The notes under the pieces: generated by a model
Told to the model about the DNA's origin: nothing
The model's input: only the letters and a program-made list of their open reading frames with translations
The model's database searches: none
Origin: Prochlorococcus sp. AG-409-P03
GTDB taxonomy: Bacteria > Cyanobacteriota > Cyanobacteriia > PCC-6307 > Cyanobiaceae
NCBI GenBank assembly: GCA_003215295.1
Contig: QCKN01000005.1
Coordinates: 1-64,000 of the forward strand
DNA: 64,000 bases
Direction: 5' to 3'
Part shown: positions 1 to 8,110 of the stretch, one piece after another
Numbering within the stretch: position 1 is the first letter of the stretch
How the letters are laid out: every line of letters begins with the position of its first letter
Program-made: the position numbers and the translations under genes

Positions 1-21
1 TGCTTCTTAGTATTAGTTGTA

Positions 22-522
22 ATGACTGATTTTAAACCAAAGTTTCGTATCGGTAACGGTTATGACATACATAGATTAGTTAAAGAAAGGCCTCTAATCC
101 TAGGAGGTGTCAATCTTGCACATCCAGATGGCTTGGGCTTGGACGGACATAGTGATGCGGATGTTTTGGCGCATGCCATTACAGATGCTTTGCTTGGGGC
201 GGTCGCGTTAGGAGATATAGGCAAGCATTTCCCTCCAGAAGATCCCCGATGGAAAGGGGCTGATAGTTTGCGGCTTCTTCATAGAGTTGTGGAATTAATA
301 AAAGAATCGGGTTGGAGAGTCGTAAATGTAGACGCAGTAGTTGTTGCGGAACGTCCAAAGTTAAAGCCTCATATAGATCTAATGCGTAGTAATTTGGCTC
401 AGACAATGGGACTTGAGCTAGGTGAAGTGGCAGTTAAAGCTACTACTAATGAAAGACTAGGGCCTGAAGGCAACGAGGAGGGTATTAGTAGTTATGCAGT
501 CGCTTTGGTAGAACGTTTATGA
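22..522 (+). CDS. ispF: 2-C-methyl-D-erythritol 2,4-cyclodiphosphate synthase
   Basis: IspF cyclises CDP-methylerythritol 2-phosphate with release of CMP, in the cytosolic MEP route to isoprenoids (chlorophyll phytyl tails, carotenoids, quinones). The 166-residue product has the family's usual length. The metal-binding motif GYDIH is at residues 13-17 (Asp15, His17), with the third ligand probably His51 in [12 protein letters not shown], preceded by GHSDAD at 42-47. The C-terminal [12 protein letters not shown] signature is intact. The next gene starts inside its stop codon region (4-nt overlap), suggesting co-transcription with the 151-residue protein and larB. The IspD gene of the same pathway is at the far end of the window. 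The identification is secure. Confidence 0.97.
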   Translation: MTDFKPKFRIGNGYDIHRLVKERPLILGGVNLAHPDGLGLDGHSDADVLAHAITDALLGAVALGDIGKHFPPEDPRWKGADSLRLLHRVVELIKESGWRVVNVDAVVVAERPKLKPHIDLMRSNLAQTMGLELGEVAVKATTNERLGPEGNEEGISSYAVALVERL

Positions 523-974
523 ATGTTGATCGAACAACTCGTTTGATAAGCCAAATGGCTTACTTTTTTCTTGGAGGGGTCTCAATAATGTCTATTGTTC
601 TTTGTAATGCTCTTCAGGTTCATTCTGCTTTGCAAAAAGAGTTGTTATTGCCTCAACCGGCAGTTGTTGAGCATCTTCGTATCCTTGTTCCTTATGAGGA
701 AAGGTCGGAATGGATCGCTGCAGAGAAAGCAACTTGGGAGCCGTGGTTGGCTAAGAAGCGAGGGTTTCTAGGACGACAACTTTTTTGGGATCCTCAAAGT
801 GAAGAAGCCACATTGCTTATCAGTTGGGCAAAGCGCTCCGATTGGAAATCTATTCCTCAGACCGAAATTAATGAGGTGCAGGCAAGCTTTGAGCGATTGG
901 CTCGAGAAAGTACTGGCAAGAAGGAGGGTAACCCTTTCCCCCTTCAATTCGAGGGTGAATTGTTACCTCAGTGA
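519..974 (+). CDS. Conserved cyanobacterial protein, TIGR03792-like, membrane-anchored
   Basis: A 151-residue protein of unknown function. An apolar segment near residues 13-33 could be an uncleaved signal anchor, placing the rest outside the cytoplasm. The soluble part has the feel of an antibiotic-monooxygenase-like (ABM) ferredoxin fold: a run giving [20 protein letters not shown], then [20 protein letters not shown], reminiscent of 'conversion to larger distance scored' ABM beta strands. I recall this as the cyanobacterial TIGR03792 family, which has no assigned reaction. Its ATG overlaps the ispF stop by 4 nt and its own stop overlaps the GTG of larB by 4 nt, so the three genes are likely translationally coupled. 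Family recall is moderate; the reading frame itself is convincing. Confidence 0.8.
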   Translation: MNVDRTTRLISQMAYFFLGGVSIMSIVLCNALQVHSALQKELLLPQPAVVEHLRILVPYEERSEWIAAEKATWEPWLAKKRGFLGRQLFWDPQSEEATLLISWAKRSDWKSIPQTEINEVQASFERLARESTGKKEGNPFPLQFEGELLPQ

Positions 975-1624
975 CTGATAGCCAATCAAGATTGGATTTG
1001 TCTCGTCAACAAAGACTCGGCATGGTCGAGGCAGTTTGGGGTGAACACAAGACACCTGAACAGATCATTGAAATTCTCGGAAAGCTTGAAGGTGCTAGGG
1101 AGTTGGCTTTGGTTACTCGAGTGGAGGCAAAAAAAGCTAGGCAAGTTATTTCTGTTGTATCTAAGGCTCAGTACCATAAACAATCTCGATGTTTGACTTT
1201 GGGGGCCCCTGCCGAGCTGCAACCCTCACTTGGGAAAGTAGTTGTTTTAAGTGGTGGTACTAGTGACTTGGTTGTAGCCTCGGAGGCTTTGTTGGCTTTG
1301 CATTGGCATGGTATTCATTCTGAGCTTTTGTTAGATGTAGGCGTGTCTGGTTTGCACCGCTTGTTGGGCCGATTAGAGGAACTTAAAAATGCAAAAGCCC
1401 TAATTGCTTGTGCTGGTATGGAGGGTGCTTTGCCTACAGTTCTCGCAGGATTAGTGCCTCAGCCAGTCATTGGGGTCCCAGTCGCAGTTGGATATGGAGT
1501 GAGCGCTTCTGGTAAAACTGCTCTCGAGGGAATGCTTGCAAGCTGTGCTCCAGGTCTTGCTGTGATGAATATTGATAATGGTTATGGAGCTGCAATGGCA
1601 GCACTTCGTATTCTTAAGGCTTAG
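971..1624 (+). CDS. larB: LarB-family protein (NaAD carboxylase/hydrolase, PurE-like)
   Basis: LarB carboxylates the pyridinium ring of nicotinic acid adenine dinucleotide and hydrolyses it, the first step of the nickel-pincer nucleotide made for lactate racemase. The 217-residue product has the PurE-like core: VVLSGGTSDL near residues 91-100, then CAGMEGALPTVLAGL and PVIGVPVAVGYG, and NIDNGYGAA near the C-terminus. It starts at GTG, 4 nt inside the upstream gene. The partner genes larC and larE are not in this window, so whether the full cofactor is made cannot be judged here; many bacteria have LarB-like proteins without a known lactate racemase. The family call is secure, the physiological role is not. 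Confidence 0.9.
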   Translation: MTDSQSRLDLSRQQRLGMVEAVWGEHKTPEQIIEILGKLEGARELALVTRVEAKKARQVISVVSKAQYHKQSRCLTLGAPAELQPSLGKVVVLSGGTSDLVVASEALLALHWHGIHSELLLDVGVSGLHRLLGRLEELKNAKALIACAGMEGALPTVLAGLVPQPVIGVPVAVGYGVSASGKTALEGMLASCAPGLAVMNIDNGYGAAMAALRILKA

Positions 1625-1627
1625 TTC

Positions 1628-1646
1628 ATTGGTTATCAAAACCAAT
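1628..1646. terminator. Small hairpin between larB and the facing 56-residue gene
   Basis: A 7-bp perfect stem (ATTGGTT / AACCAAT) with a 5-nt loop lies directly after the larB stop and ends immediately before the stop codon of the minus-strand gene at 1647-1817. Being between convergent genes it may help end transcription in both directions. There is no long T-run, so activity is uncertain. Confidence 0.4.
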
Positions 1647-1817
1647 TTAAGAATGTGGCGAGCTACCCGGAAATAGCGGTGAACTTCCCTTGGGATTTAG
1701 ATCTAGGAGCTTTTCTACCCATAACTTCATTGATTTAGGTAAAAGGCCTTTCTCATACCTCAACATTGCTTCCATTAGGACAGGACTATTCACCCAATGA
1801 ACTGTTCGCCGAACCAT
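1647..1817 (-). CDS. Small unknown protein, 56 residues
   Basis: A 56-codon frame running from ATG at 1817 to TAA at 1647, which a 60-residue cut-off would miss. The product begins MVRRTVHWVNSPVLMEAMLR and continues with a region rich in Lys and Leu (KGLLPKSMKLWVEKLLDL) and a Pro/Ser tail. Composition is that of a real small protein: two Trp, mixed charge, amphipathic-looking helix in the middle, no low-complexity run. It follows another small minus-strand gene (1884-2072) by 66 nt and converges on larB. I recognise no family and assign no function. Conservation in related strains would settle whether it is real. Confidence 0.55.
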   Translation of the reverse strand: MVRRTVHWVNSPVLMEAMLRYEKGLLPKSMKLWVEKLLDLNPKGSSPLFPGSSPHS

Positions 1818-1883
1818 CAAATTTATATATATGACCTGAAGTTGGGTTATTTGTTACGACTACGCAAGAGGTAAACCGAAAAT

Positions 1884-2072
1884 TCACTCTGCTTCGTCGC
1901 ATTTTGTACTAAGCCGTGACAGTTCATTGCTGTGATTTGTTGATTCCACATCGAGCAGGCGACTGACTAGTTCAGAGAGATCTCTTTGAGCAAGCTCACC
2001 ATTGGTCTCCCATTTCATGGCTCGTGGATCTGGATGTGACGAAGGAGACACTTCAATTAAACAATTAACCAT
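1884..2072 (-). CDS. Small unknown protein, 62 residues
   Basis: A 62-residue hydrophilic, acidic protein starting with ATG at 2072. It has a tract SPSSHPDPRAMKWETNGEL followed by a helical-looking, Leu-rich stretch (RDLSELVSRLLDVEST). No signal peptide or membrane segment is visible. Composition and the absence of an alternative reading for this gap favour a real gene; it lies on the same strand as, and 66 nt before, the 56-residue gene at 1647-1817, so the two could share a transcript. Family unknown. Confidence 0.55.
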   Translation of the reverse strand: MVNCLIEVSPSSHPDPRAMKWETNGELAQRDLSELVSRLLDVESTNHSNELSRLSTKCDEAE

Positions 2073-2169
2073 GTAAAGGTAATTGTGTTGAAGCCCTGAT
2101 TTCGTTCTTCATGTACGTTTTTGGCGAAAGAAATTGTGAAGATTTTTTTTCAGGCCCTGTTTTTAGGTT

Positions 2170-3147
2170 TTAGAGGTGCTTCAAGTTCGGGTATGCGGTT
2201 ACTAGTTCTTCTGCTGTGAGGACATCACCTAGGGCCTCTGGTTGCCAGATCACTTCGAGAGCCATGAGATCAGTTGAGGAAATAGATCCAATTTTCTGGA
2301 GAGAGTTTTTTAGGCCCTCACTTGTGTTTGAGTTGCTCAGAGAAAGTTTGCTTTTTGATGCGACTAAAACTGTTACGGCTATGTATTCGTTAGTTAAATC
2401 CGCTTCTCCGGATTGAGCTCGCCCGGCTTGTGCTGTGTTGACTTGGCCTGACACATTTGAAGTGAGCTCTTTGGTTAATTTGCTTCTCTCTGTAATTGAA
2501 AGTCGGTTGAAAGTGGATTCTGCAGCCTGAAAGGGAACATCTCCTGTTTCTAAATTTGCGTAGACCCATAGCTCTGGCTGCCTAAGGAGAGAGAGAGTCG
2601 TTTCTTGTAGGACTGTTTGTAGACCAGAGGTTGTTGCTGTATTTGCTGAACTGGCGAGTCTTCGAAGATCTGATTGGAGATGCTTTGCGCTAGCCAATAG
2701 GCCAATTTGCATTTGAACCATGTTTACAGTTTCTCTAGCACTGGCACTGGCACTGGCTATGGCTGGGTTGTCATATGGGGCGTTATTCCCATTCACTCCT
2801 CCTCTAACAGAATTGAGTATGACTCCCACGATTGACATCAGTATTAGGAACCCAAATAGTCCTCCTCCGCCAAAACCAAAGATTGGCAATATGAAAGGGA
2901 ACCCAATACCGCTTCCATACCCTCCTCGGTAGCTTCTTCCATACCCTCCTCGATAGCCCCCGCCATAGCCTCCTGTCCTAGGGATTGAGGGAGCTCGAAA
3001 GCTTCCACCTCCAATCCTCCCTCCACTTGCTGCTTGGCTAGGCAGGGGCAGCAGCAGTAGAGCTATTGCAATTGTTAAAGGCAGGATTAGTGCCTTGACC
3101 CAAAGTTTTCTTGAAAAGATGTGGGTGGGGTTTGAATAGTTGGCCAA
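2170..3147 (-). CDS. DUF1517 membrane protein, glycine-rich N-terminal region
   Basis: A 325-residue protein of the DUF1517 family found in cyanobacteria and chloroplasts; biochemical role unknown. An apolar segment near residues 17-38 ending in PSQA-A looks like a signal peptide. Residues about 40-80 are a Gly/Tyr/Arg repeat region (GGYGGGYRGGYG and variants). A second hydrophobic segment follows at about 83-113 (FPFILPIFGFGGGGLFGF onward), then the soluble DUF1517 domain from about residue 135 with MVQMQIGLLASAK. The protein is probably anchored in the plasma or thylakoid membrane with the large domain in the aqueous phase. It is 26 nt downstream of thiS on the same strand. Confidence 0.88.
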   Translation of the reverse strand: MANYSNPTHIFSRKLWVKALILPLTIAIALLLLPLPSQAASGGRIGGGSFRAPSIPRTGGYGGGYRGGYGRSYRGGYGSGIGFPFILPIFGFGGGGLFGFLILMSIVGVILNSVRGGVNGNNAPYDNPAIASASASARETVNMVQMQIGLLASAKHLQSDLRRLASSANTATTSGLQTVLQETTLSLLRQPELWVYANLETGDVPFQAAESTFNRLSITERSKLTKELTSNVSGQVNTAQAGRAQSGEADLTNEYIAVTVLVASKSKLSLSNSNTSEGLKNSLQKIGSISSTDLMALEVIWQPEALGDVLTAEELVTAYPNLKHL

Positions 3148-3173
3148 TGCCCCTTCTTTGATTTTTAAAGACT

Positions 3174-3386
3174 TTAGGAACCTCCTCCAACAATCGTAAC
3201 GATTTCGAGGGTGTCACCATCTTTTATTTGTTGTGTAGGCCATTGATCGGGCGTAATGATCATGCCGTTGTATTCCACAACGACTAGGCGAGGGTGATGA
3301 CCTAACTGTTGAATTAACTCTTCTAATGTTTCTGCTTCGTTGGGTGTCTCGATCAATTTGACTTCACCATTGATAGTTAGTTTCAT
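3174..3386 (-). CDS. thiS: Sulfur carrier protein ThiS
   Basis: ThiS is the ubiquitin-like carrier whose C-terminal Gly is thiocarboxylated to deliver sulfur for the thiazole of thiamine. The 70-residue product has the expected small beta-grasp pattern: MKLTINGEV at the start, TLEELIQQLG in the helix, VVVEYNGMIITPDQW, then GDTLEIVTIVGGG. The family normally ends in Gly-Gly, but the frame here reads GGG followed by Ser before TAA. Either processing removes the Ser or the terminal Gly is not free; see the findings. Its ATG overlaps the thiE stop by 4 nt, so the two genes of the pathway are coupled. Confidence 0.92.
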   Translation of the reverse strand: MKLTINGEVKLIETPNEAETLEELIQQLGHHPRLVVVEYNGMIITPDQWPTQQIKDGDTLEIVTIVGGGS

Positions 3387-4420
3387 TGCAAATGGTTTAG
3401 AAGTTCTAGACTTTTTGCATTTGGATTATTGGCTTGCATGATCTCTCCCATTACAGCAATTCTCTCTGCACCTGCAGAGCAGACTTTTGAGAGGTTTGCG
3501 CAATTGATTCCTCCTATTGCAAACCAAGGTAGACGCGCGATACTTTTAATTTGTTTAAAGTACTCAGTGCCAATTGGAGTGGCATCAGGCTTTGTCTTTG
3601 TTGAATAGACTGGGCCTACCCCTATGTAATCACAGCAATCGTTAGCTGCAATTTTGATTTCATCTAGAGAATGAGTACTACGCCCTATTAACTTATCCTT
3701 ACCTATTAATTTACGCGCAGTTTTTGTTGAGAAGTCATTTTGACCTAGATGAACACCATCAGCATCTACAGCGAGAGCAAGGTCGATACGATCATTAATA
3801 ATAAAAAGAGCATCATATTTTTTCGAAAGTTTAGCGATCTGTTTTACTTGGGAAAGTTTTTCTTTATCATTATCGTATTTGTTTCGATATTGAACCATTT
3901 TTACTCCAGCTTTGAGAGCTGCCTCTATAACTTCACTTAGGTTCTCTTGTGGTCTAGTAATTAAGCAAAGCTTGCATTCTTCAAGTTTTTGGAGAAGCTT
4001 TTGACTATTCGTTGCCTTTAGAACAGTTAACTCAAGCTCGTAAAGACAATACCTAATTTTACTTGAGCATTTAGCTAAAGCAGGATCTGTTGTTCGAGCA
4101 AACTCCTCTAAGACTCTTAGTGCCTCTTGAGCTCGAGCAGAGTTTGCAGCGATTACATCTTTTGGGTTTTCTCGATAGTTTTGAGAAGGGTGGCCCAGCC
4201 CTATCCCATAATCGCTTTCTGTTGAACGTGCTTGTTTGTAGCTTTCTTTATGGAGCACTCCAAGCTGCTGCCGCCAATCTTTGAGAGTTATTACTAGATC
4301 TTTTCGATTGATTCCGTATCTGCACCACTCTTCAATTACACGAAGGCCTTCCCTTGCTCTATCAAGGTTTGCATCTATAAGTTGAGCAACATCTGGATTG
4401 GTGATTGGGGCGACATCCAT
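3383..4420 (-). CDS. thiE: Thiamine-phosphate synthase, long cyanobacterial form
   Basis: ThiE joins the pyrimidine diphosphate (HMP-PP) with the thiazole phosphate carboxylate to give thiamine phosphate. The product is 345 residues against about 210 for the single-domain enzyme. The extra N-terminal part (about residues 1-130, with ANLDRAREGLRVIEEWCRY) is the extension typical of cyanobacterial ThiE and has no assigned activity. The TIM-barrel ThiE domain follows with MVQYRNK (pyrimidine-binding), INDRIDLALAVDADGVHLGQ, IGRSTHS and YIGVGPVYSTKTKPDA (phosphate and substrate loops) and AIGGIN near the end. It is followed by thiS with a 4-nt overlap. I saw no TPP riboswitch upstream; only 43 nt separate it from the divergent small gene. 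Confidence 0.95.
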   Translation of the reverse strand: MDVAPITNPDVAQLIDANLDRAREGLRVIEEWCRYGINRKDLVITLKDWRQQLGVLHKESYKQARSTESDYGIGLGHPSQNYRENPKDVIAANSARAQEALRVLEEFARTTDPALAKCSSKIRYCLYELELTVLKATNSQKLLQKLEECKLCLITRPQENLSEVIEAALKAGVKMVQYRNKYDNDKEKLSQVKQIAKLSKKYDALFIINDRIDLALAVDADGVHLGQNDFSTKTARKLIGKDKLIGRSTHSLDEIKIAANDCCDYIGVGPVYSTKTKPDATPIGTEYFKQIKSIARLPWFAIGGINCANLSKVCSAGAERIAVMGEIMQANNPNAKSLELLNHLQ

Positions 4421-4463
4421 CCATCTTCATGCCAACCTTGGCAGGATCCCCTGCCCCAAGTCA

Positions 4464-4583
4464 ATGGAGAACAGTAATCCTGAAAGCAGCATGAATGTGC
4501 TGATTTGGGGAGTTGTGTTATTTGGTGGTATTGGAGTCTTTATTGTTTGGGGGTTGGCTAATGCTTACCCAGTGGGTCCCTAG
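4464..4583 (+). CDS. 39-residue single-span membrane protein
   Basis: A short frame from ATG at 4464 giving a 39-residue product whose second half is one strong membrane span: LIWGVVLFGGIGVFIVWGLA followed by NAYPVGP. A second possible ATG at 4491 would leave just the span. The pattern (short polar N-terminus, one helix, aromatic/Pro end) is that of small subunits of photosynthetic complexes such as NDH-1, cytochrome b6f or photosystems, and I suspect but cannot prove such a role. It is divergent from thiE (43 nt) and convergent with ribF (22 nt). A longer in-frame start at 4398 would overlap thiE and adds residues unlike a membrane-protein N-terminus. Confidence 0.75.
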   Translation: MENSNPESSMNVLIWGVVLFGGIGVFIVWGLANAYPVGP

Positions 4584-4605
4584 GAAGAGAAGAACTGGTA
4601 TGAGG

Positions 4606-5550
4606 TTATTTCAAGATTGAACGGGCTGAATCAGCGTCTTGTGAGATTTGCTCACTTAGAGCCTCAAGATTCGGGAATTTTTGTTGACCTCTTAATCTCA
4701 CGACAGGTTCGATCTTTAACTTTGTTTCTCTTAGATCTATTTCTTCATCAAGAAGGTGTACTTCAACAGCAGATGGTGATGTTGGATTGACGGTGGGTTG
4801 GGGGCCCAGGTTCATAACAGCTTGGAATGGATTTGATTCACCTTGAATCCAAGCTCGGGCCGCATAAACTCCTAGTCTTGGAAGGAATTTCCTCCCATCA
4901 ACTTCTAGGTTTGCAGTTGGCCAACCAATTCCTCGTCCAAGGCCTTTGCCTTTCACTACATTTCCTCTGAATGTATAGGCTCTACCCATAAGCCTTTTGG
5001 CAGCTTTTAAGTCACCTTTGTTCAGGGCAGAGCGAATTCTGCTACTACTCATTCGCCCTTCTTTGTCTTCCAGAATCGGAACTATAGAAACCTTGGCTCC
5101 TGACTGCATTGCAAGATTTCTAAGCGTATCTGCATCGCCTTCTCTATTTTTGCCAAAACGGAAATTAGCTCCGACTGAAATACTCTTTGCTTGAAGGGTT
5201 TTTAGCAGTATCTGATTAACAAAGACTTCTGGAGATAGCTTTGCCAATGAACGATCGAAGGGGATTAGTACTAATTGCTTTACTCCAAGGGGCTCTAGCA
5301 GGGTGGTTTTTTCTTCAGGTAAGTCAAGACGAAGACGAGCTTCACCAAATAGGATTTCTCTTGGATGAGGCCAGAAACTTACAACTGTCGGAATTGCGGA
5401 CACCTCATGCGTGATTGTTTCAATTACGCGAATATGTCCAGCATGCAGGCCGTCAAAACTCCCTAGCGCTAAAGCTGTTGGAAGGCTGGCTTCTTTTGGG
5501 GAGCAGAGTGGGATCAAGATAGACGTGCAAATTGCGCGTTTAGATGGCAA
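4606..5550 (-). CDS. ribF: Bifunctional riboflavin kinase / FAD synthetase
   Basis: RibF phosphorylates riboflavin to FMN and adenylylates FMN to FAD. The 314-residue product has both domains: an N-terminal nucleotidyltransferase with GSFDGLHAGHIRVIE near residues 28-42 (the HxGH-type motif), then VSVGANFRFGKNREGD and a SSSRIRSAL motif, and a C-terminal flavokinase with GRGIGWPTANLEV near 205-217 and GVYAARAW. Length fits the family. It lies on the opposite strand to, and only about 20-30 nt from, the divergent DUF3611 gene, so the two promoters must be very compact. ribD and ribE of the same route are elsewhere in the window. Confidence 0.96.
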   Translation of the reverse strand: MPSKRAICTSILIPLCSPKEASLPTALALGSFDGLHAGHIRVIETITHEVSAIPTVVSFWPHPREILFGEARLRLDLPEEKTTLLEPLGVKQLVLIPFDRSLAKLSPEVFVNQILLKTLQAKSISVGANFRFGKNREGDADTLRNLAMQSGAKVSIVPILEDKEGRMSSSRIRSALNKGDLKAAKRLMGRAYTFRGNVVKGKGLGRGIGWPTANLEVDGRKFLPRLGVYAARAWIQGESNPFQAVMNLGPQPTVNPTSPSAVEVHLLDEEIDLRETKLKIEPVVRLRGQQKFPNLEALSEQISQDADSARSILK

Positions 5551-5571
5551 GTTTGAACGACCGCCGCACTA

Positions 5572-6141
5572 ATGCTGATGGCAGACCAACTTGATTTCCA
5601 GTTACTTTCTTTAGGCATGCGACGAATAGGCTGGATTCGTTTCTGGATTCAGACAATCCTTGGTGTGGTCGTTATAGGCGTTTTGCTTTTTAACAATGTT
5701 GGCAGCAGCCTTGCCCGTAACTCGGAGAGAGCGTTGGGTCTTGGACCGGGGTTGTCATTAACCACTCTTGCATTTTTCTTCCTCCTATATGGGCTTTGGC
5801 AGGGGTGGCTGATAGTTCGAACAGGCAGGGCTCTTGACAGTTCTGTGAGGCCCACTCGAGGGGAAACAAGCAGACTATTGAAGCGGGGAGTAATTGCAGA
5901 CCTCTTAGGACTGGTTTTTGCATCTGTTGGATATCAGTCTTTAGCAGGTGCATTATTTGTTCAGGCCTCTATGCAAGCACCTGGAATAACGATAGGTGCA
6001 GGTATGAGAGCAATGGACAACTACCCAATAACTTCATTAGAGATGCTTTCGGTATTAAGCAATACGCAGGTTTTGTTTGCTCATGTCATAGGGCTGATTT
6101 TCTCCTTATGGCTCCTTCAGCGGATTTATCGAACAGGTTGA
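5572..6141 (+). CDS. DUF3611 membrane protein
   Basis: A 189-residue integral membrane protein of the DUF3611 family, present in cyanobacteria and chloroplasts, function unknown. Three or four membrane spans are visible: about residues 22-42 ([16 protein letters not shown]), 62-82 ([16 protein letters not shown]), 108-130 ([20 protein letters not shown]) and 168-184. The conserved N-terminal [11 protein letters not shown] and the QAPG region after the third span match family memory. The ATG at 5578 (MADQLDF) is an equally good start. Its 3' end overlaps surE on the other strand by 16 nt. Confidence 0.87.
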   Translation: MLMADQLDFQLLSLGMRRIGWIRFWIQTILGVVVIGVLLFNNVGSSLARNSERALGLGPGLSLTTLAFFFLLYGLWQGWLIVRTGRALDSSVRPTRGETSRLLKRGVIADLLGLVFASVGYQSLAGALFVQASMQAPGITIGAGMRAMDNYPITSLEMLSVLSNTQVLFAHVIGLIFSLWLLQRIYRTG

Positions 6142-6935
6142 TCATGGAGGTTTAGGTTCGGCAGATCATTCACACACCCTCTCCAAAATAAGTCTGGTTG
6201 AATGGGAGTGAGTGAAGGCGATAATTTTTCTATTTGGGCCACATCACTAGGCCATTCGCTGGGGCCATCACCAGCAGCTTTAAGGTCCTTCACTGCTTCT
6301 CCAGCTAGCCAAAAGTAAGTGTTTCCTCTGGGATCTACTCTTCTGCTGAATTGCTCTTCATAGTGTCTTATTGAAAGCCTTGTCCAGCCAAGTCTTCCCA
6401 TGTTTTGGGGCTTGCAGGGAGGAATGTTTAGATTTAGCAAAAGGTTGTTTGGCCATTTATCTGAAAGCGCGTTTTCGGCTATATCCATTGCTAATTCACT
6501 CGCGAATTGGAATTCACGCCATTGGAAGCTTGCAATACTTACTGCTAGCGAGGGAATGCCTTCTAATGTCCCTTCTAAAGCTGCTGCGACTGTTCCAGAG
6601 CAAAAAACGTCAGTTCCTAAATTCGGACCGTGATTTATTCCAGAGAGAATTAAATCAGGCTTTTCAGGAAGTAATTCATATAGTGCGAGTTTTACACAGT
6701 CTGCCGGGGTTCCATTGCAGCCCCAGGCCTTAACACCTTCTGCAAAAAGCTCATCAGCTTTTTCGGCGCGTATGGGTGCCTGTAACGTCAGCCCATGACC
6801 GGTAGCTGATCGTTCTTGATCAGGGCAAACCACGGCTACTTTGTGGCCTCTTTTGGATGCCTCATAAGCAAGAGTTCGAATTCCTTCGGCGAAAACCCCG
6901 TCGTCATTACTTATTAGTATTGTTAGTGGATTCAT
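6126..6935 (-). CDS. surE: 5'/3'-nucleotidase SurE
   Basis: SurE is a metal-dependent nucleoside monophosphate phosphatase, sometimes also acting on short polyphosphate. The 269-residue product starts with [20 protein letters not shown], containing the Asp-Asp metal site, and has [20 protein letters not shown] near residues 95-115 with the catalytic Asn and the GTVAAALEG helix. Length is normal. It faces the DUF3611 gene tail to tail with a 16-nt overlap of coding regions and is divergent from pheS, which starts 70 nt away. Confidence 0.96.
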   Translation of the reverse strand: MNPLTILISNDDGVFAEGIRTLAYEASKRGHKVAVVCPDQERSATGHGLTLQAPIRAEKADELFAEGVKAWGCNGTPADCVKLALYELLPEKPDLILSGINHGPNLGTDVFCSGTVAAALEGTLEGIPSLAVSIASFQWREFQFASELAMDIAENALSDKWPNNLLLNLNIPPCKPQNMGRLGWTRLSIRHYEEQFSRRVDPRGNTYFWLAGEAVKDLKAAGDGPSEWPSDVAQIEKLSPSLTPIQPDLFWRGCVNDLPNLNLHDQPVR

Positions 6936-7005
6936 TGCTGGGGCCGCACTAAGGGAAACCTAGTCCTGATTCATCCCTAAAGTCTTTCTTCGATATCTAT
7001 TTGCC

Positions 7006-8013
7006 GTGAGCTCGACTCTTTCCTGCCAGGAGCTGATAGAACAGCTTGAAGTTTTAGAACAAGAGGCTCAAAAAGATATTGAGGAAGTTTCTGATGGCGA
7101 TTCTCTTGAGAAATTGAGGATCAGCCTTCTTGGAAAAAAAGGGAGATTGTCTGTTGTTTTGAGTGCAATGGGAAGGCTTCCAGGAGAGGAGCGACCATTG
7201 GTTGGGCAAAGGGCAAATTTGTTAAAAACTAAAGTCCAGCAATTCCTTTCAGATCGTACAAAGGTTCTAAAACAACAGGCTTTAGAAGTTTTGCTGCGTG
7301 AAGAGACTCTCGATGTAACGGTTCCCCCAATAGGTGTCCCTGTTGGGAAGCGGAATCCTTTGGTAACAACCACAGAAGAGATTTTGGATCTCTTCTGTGG
7401 TTTGGGTTATCGAGTAGCTGAAGGCCCTGAGATAGAAAATGATCATTACAACTTTGCCGCTTTGAATATTCCTGAGGGACATCCAGCACGAGATATGCAG
7501 GATACTTTTTATTTAGGAGGGAATCTTCTTTTACGCACCCATACGTCACCTGTTCAGATTCGATATCTTGAGCAAAATAAACCCCCTGTGAGAATTGTTG
7601 CCCCAGGAAGGGTTTATAGACGTGATGCTGTGGATGCAACACACTCTCCTGTTTTTAATCAAATCGAGGTGCTTGCTATAGATGAAGGCCTTGACTTTAG
7701 TCATCTAAGAGGAACAGTCTTGGCTTTTCTGAGATCATTTTTTGGTGATTTGCCAGTTAGGTTTCGCGCAAGTTATTTCCCCTTTACAGAACCTTCTGCC
7801 GAAGTGGATGTTCAATGGAGAGGGCGATGGCTAGAGGTTATGGGATGTGGAATGGTTGATCCTGCCGTATTAGAGGGACTTGGCCTTGATCCAGAACGAT
7901 GGAGTGGATTTGCGGCTGGTTTAGGAGTGGAGAGGTTTTGCATGGTGCGCCATGGGATTGACGATATAAGAAGGCTGTATACGAATGATCTGAGATTTTT
8001 GGATCAATTTTGA
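7006..8013 (+). CDS. pheS: Phenylalanyl-tRNA synthetase alpha subunit
   Basis: The catalytic alpha chain of the alpha2-beta2 enzyme that charges tRNA-Phe. The 335-residue product has an N-terminal coiled-coil arm (about residues 1-85) followed by the class II core: DFCxx-like [20 protein letters not shown], motif 2 around [14 protein letters not shown] and [17 protein letters not shown], and motif 3 in [20 protein letters not shown] near the end. The phenylalanine-site loop [12 protein letters not shown] is intact. It starts with GTG at 7006. pheT is not adjacent; a separated pheT is usual in cyanobacteria. Confidence 0.97.
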   Translation: MSSTLSCQELIEQLEVLEQEAQKDIEEVSDGDSLEKLRISLLGKKGRLSVVLSAMGRLPGEERPLVGQRANLLKTKVQQFLSDRTKVLKQQALEVLLREETLDVTVPPIGVPVGKRNPLVTTTEEILDLFCGLGYRVAEGPEIENDHYNFAALNIPEGHPARDMQDTFYLGGNLLLRTHTSPVQIRYLEQNKPPVRIVAPGRVYRRDAVDATHSPVFNQIEVLAIDEGLDFSHLRGTVLAFLRSFFGDLPVRFRASYFPFTEPSAEVDVQWRGRWLEVMGCGMVDPAVLEGLGLDPERWSGFAAGLGVERFCMVRHGIDDIRRLYTNDLRFLDQF

Positions 8014-8110
8014 TGCCTTTTTGAGGGTCAGTACAAGGTATTAGGGGTGGTGAAAGCAAAAGTTGCGAACTTTTTACTAAAGTAGTTGAGTAGTTTGCCT
8101 AATTCGATCG

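Noticed and set aside
4421..4463. Possible TPP riboswitch before thiE
   Set aside because: Only 43 nt lie between thiE and the divergent small gene; no THI-box elements are visible, and the switch is usually in front of thiC.
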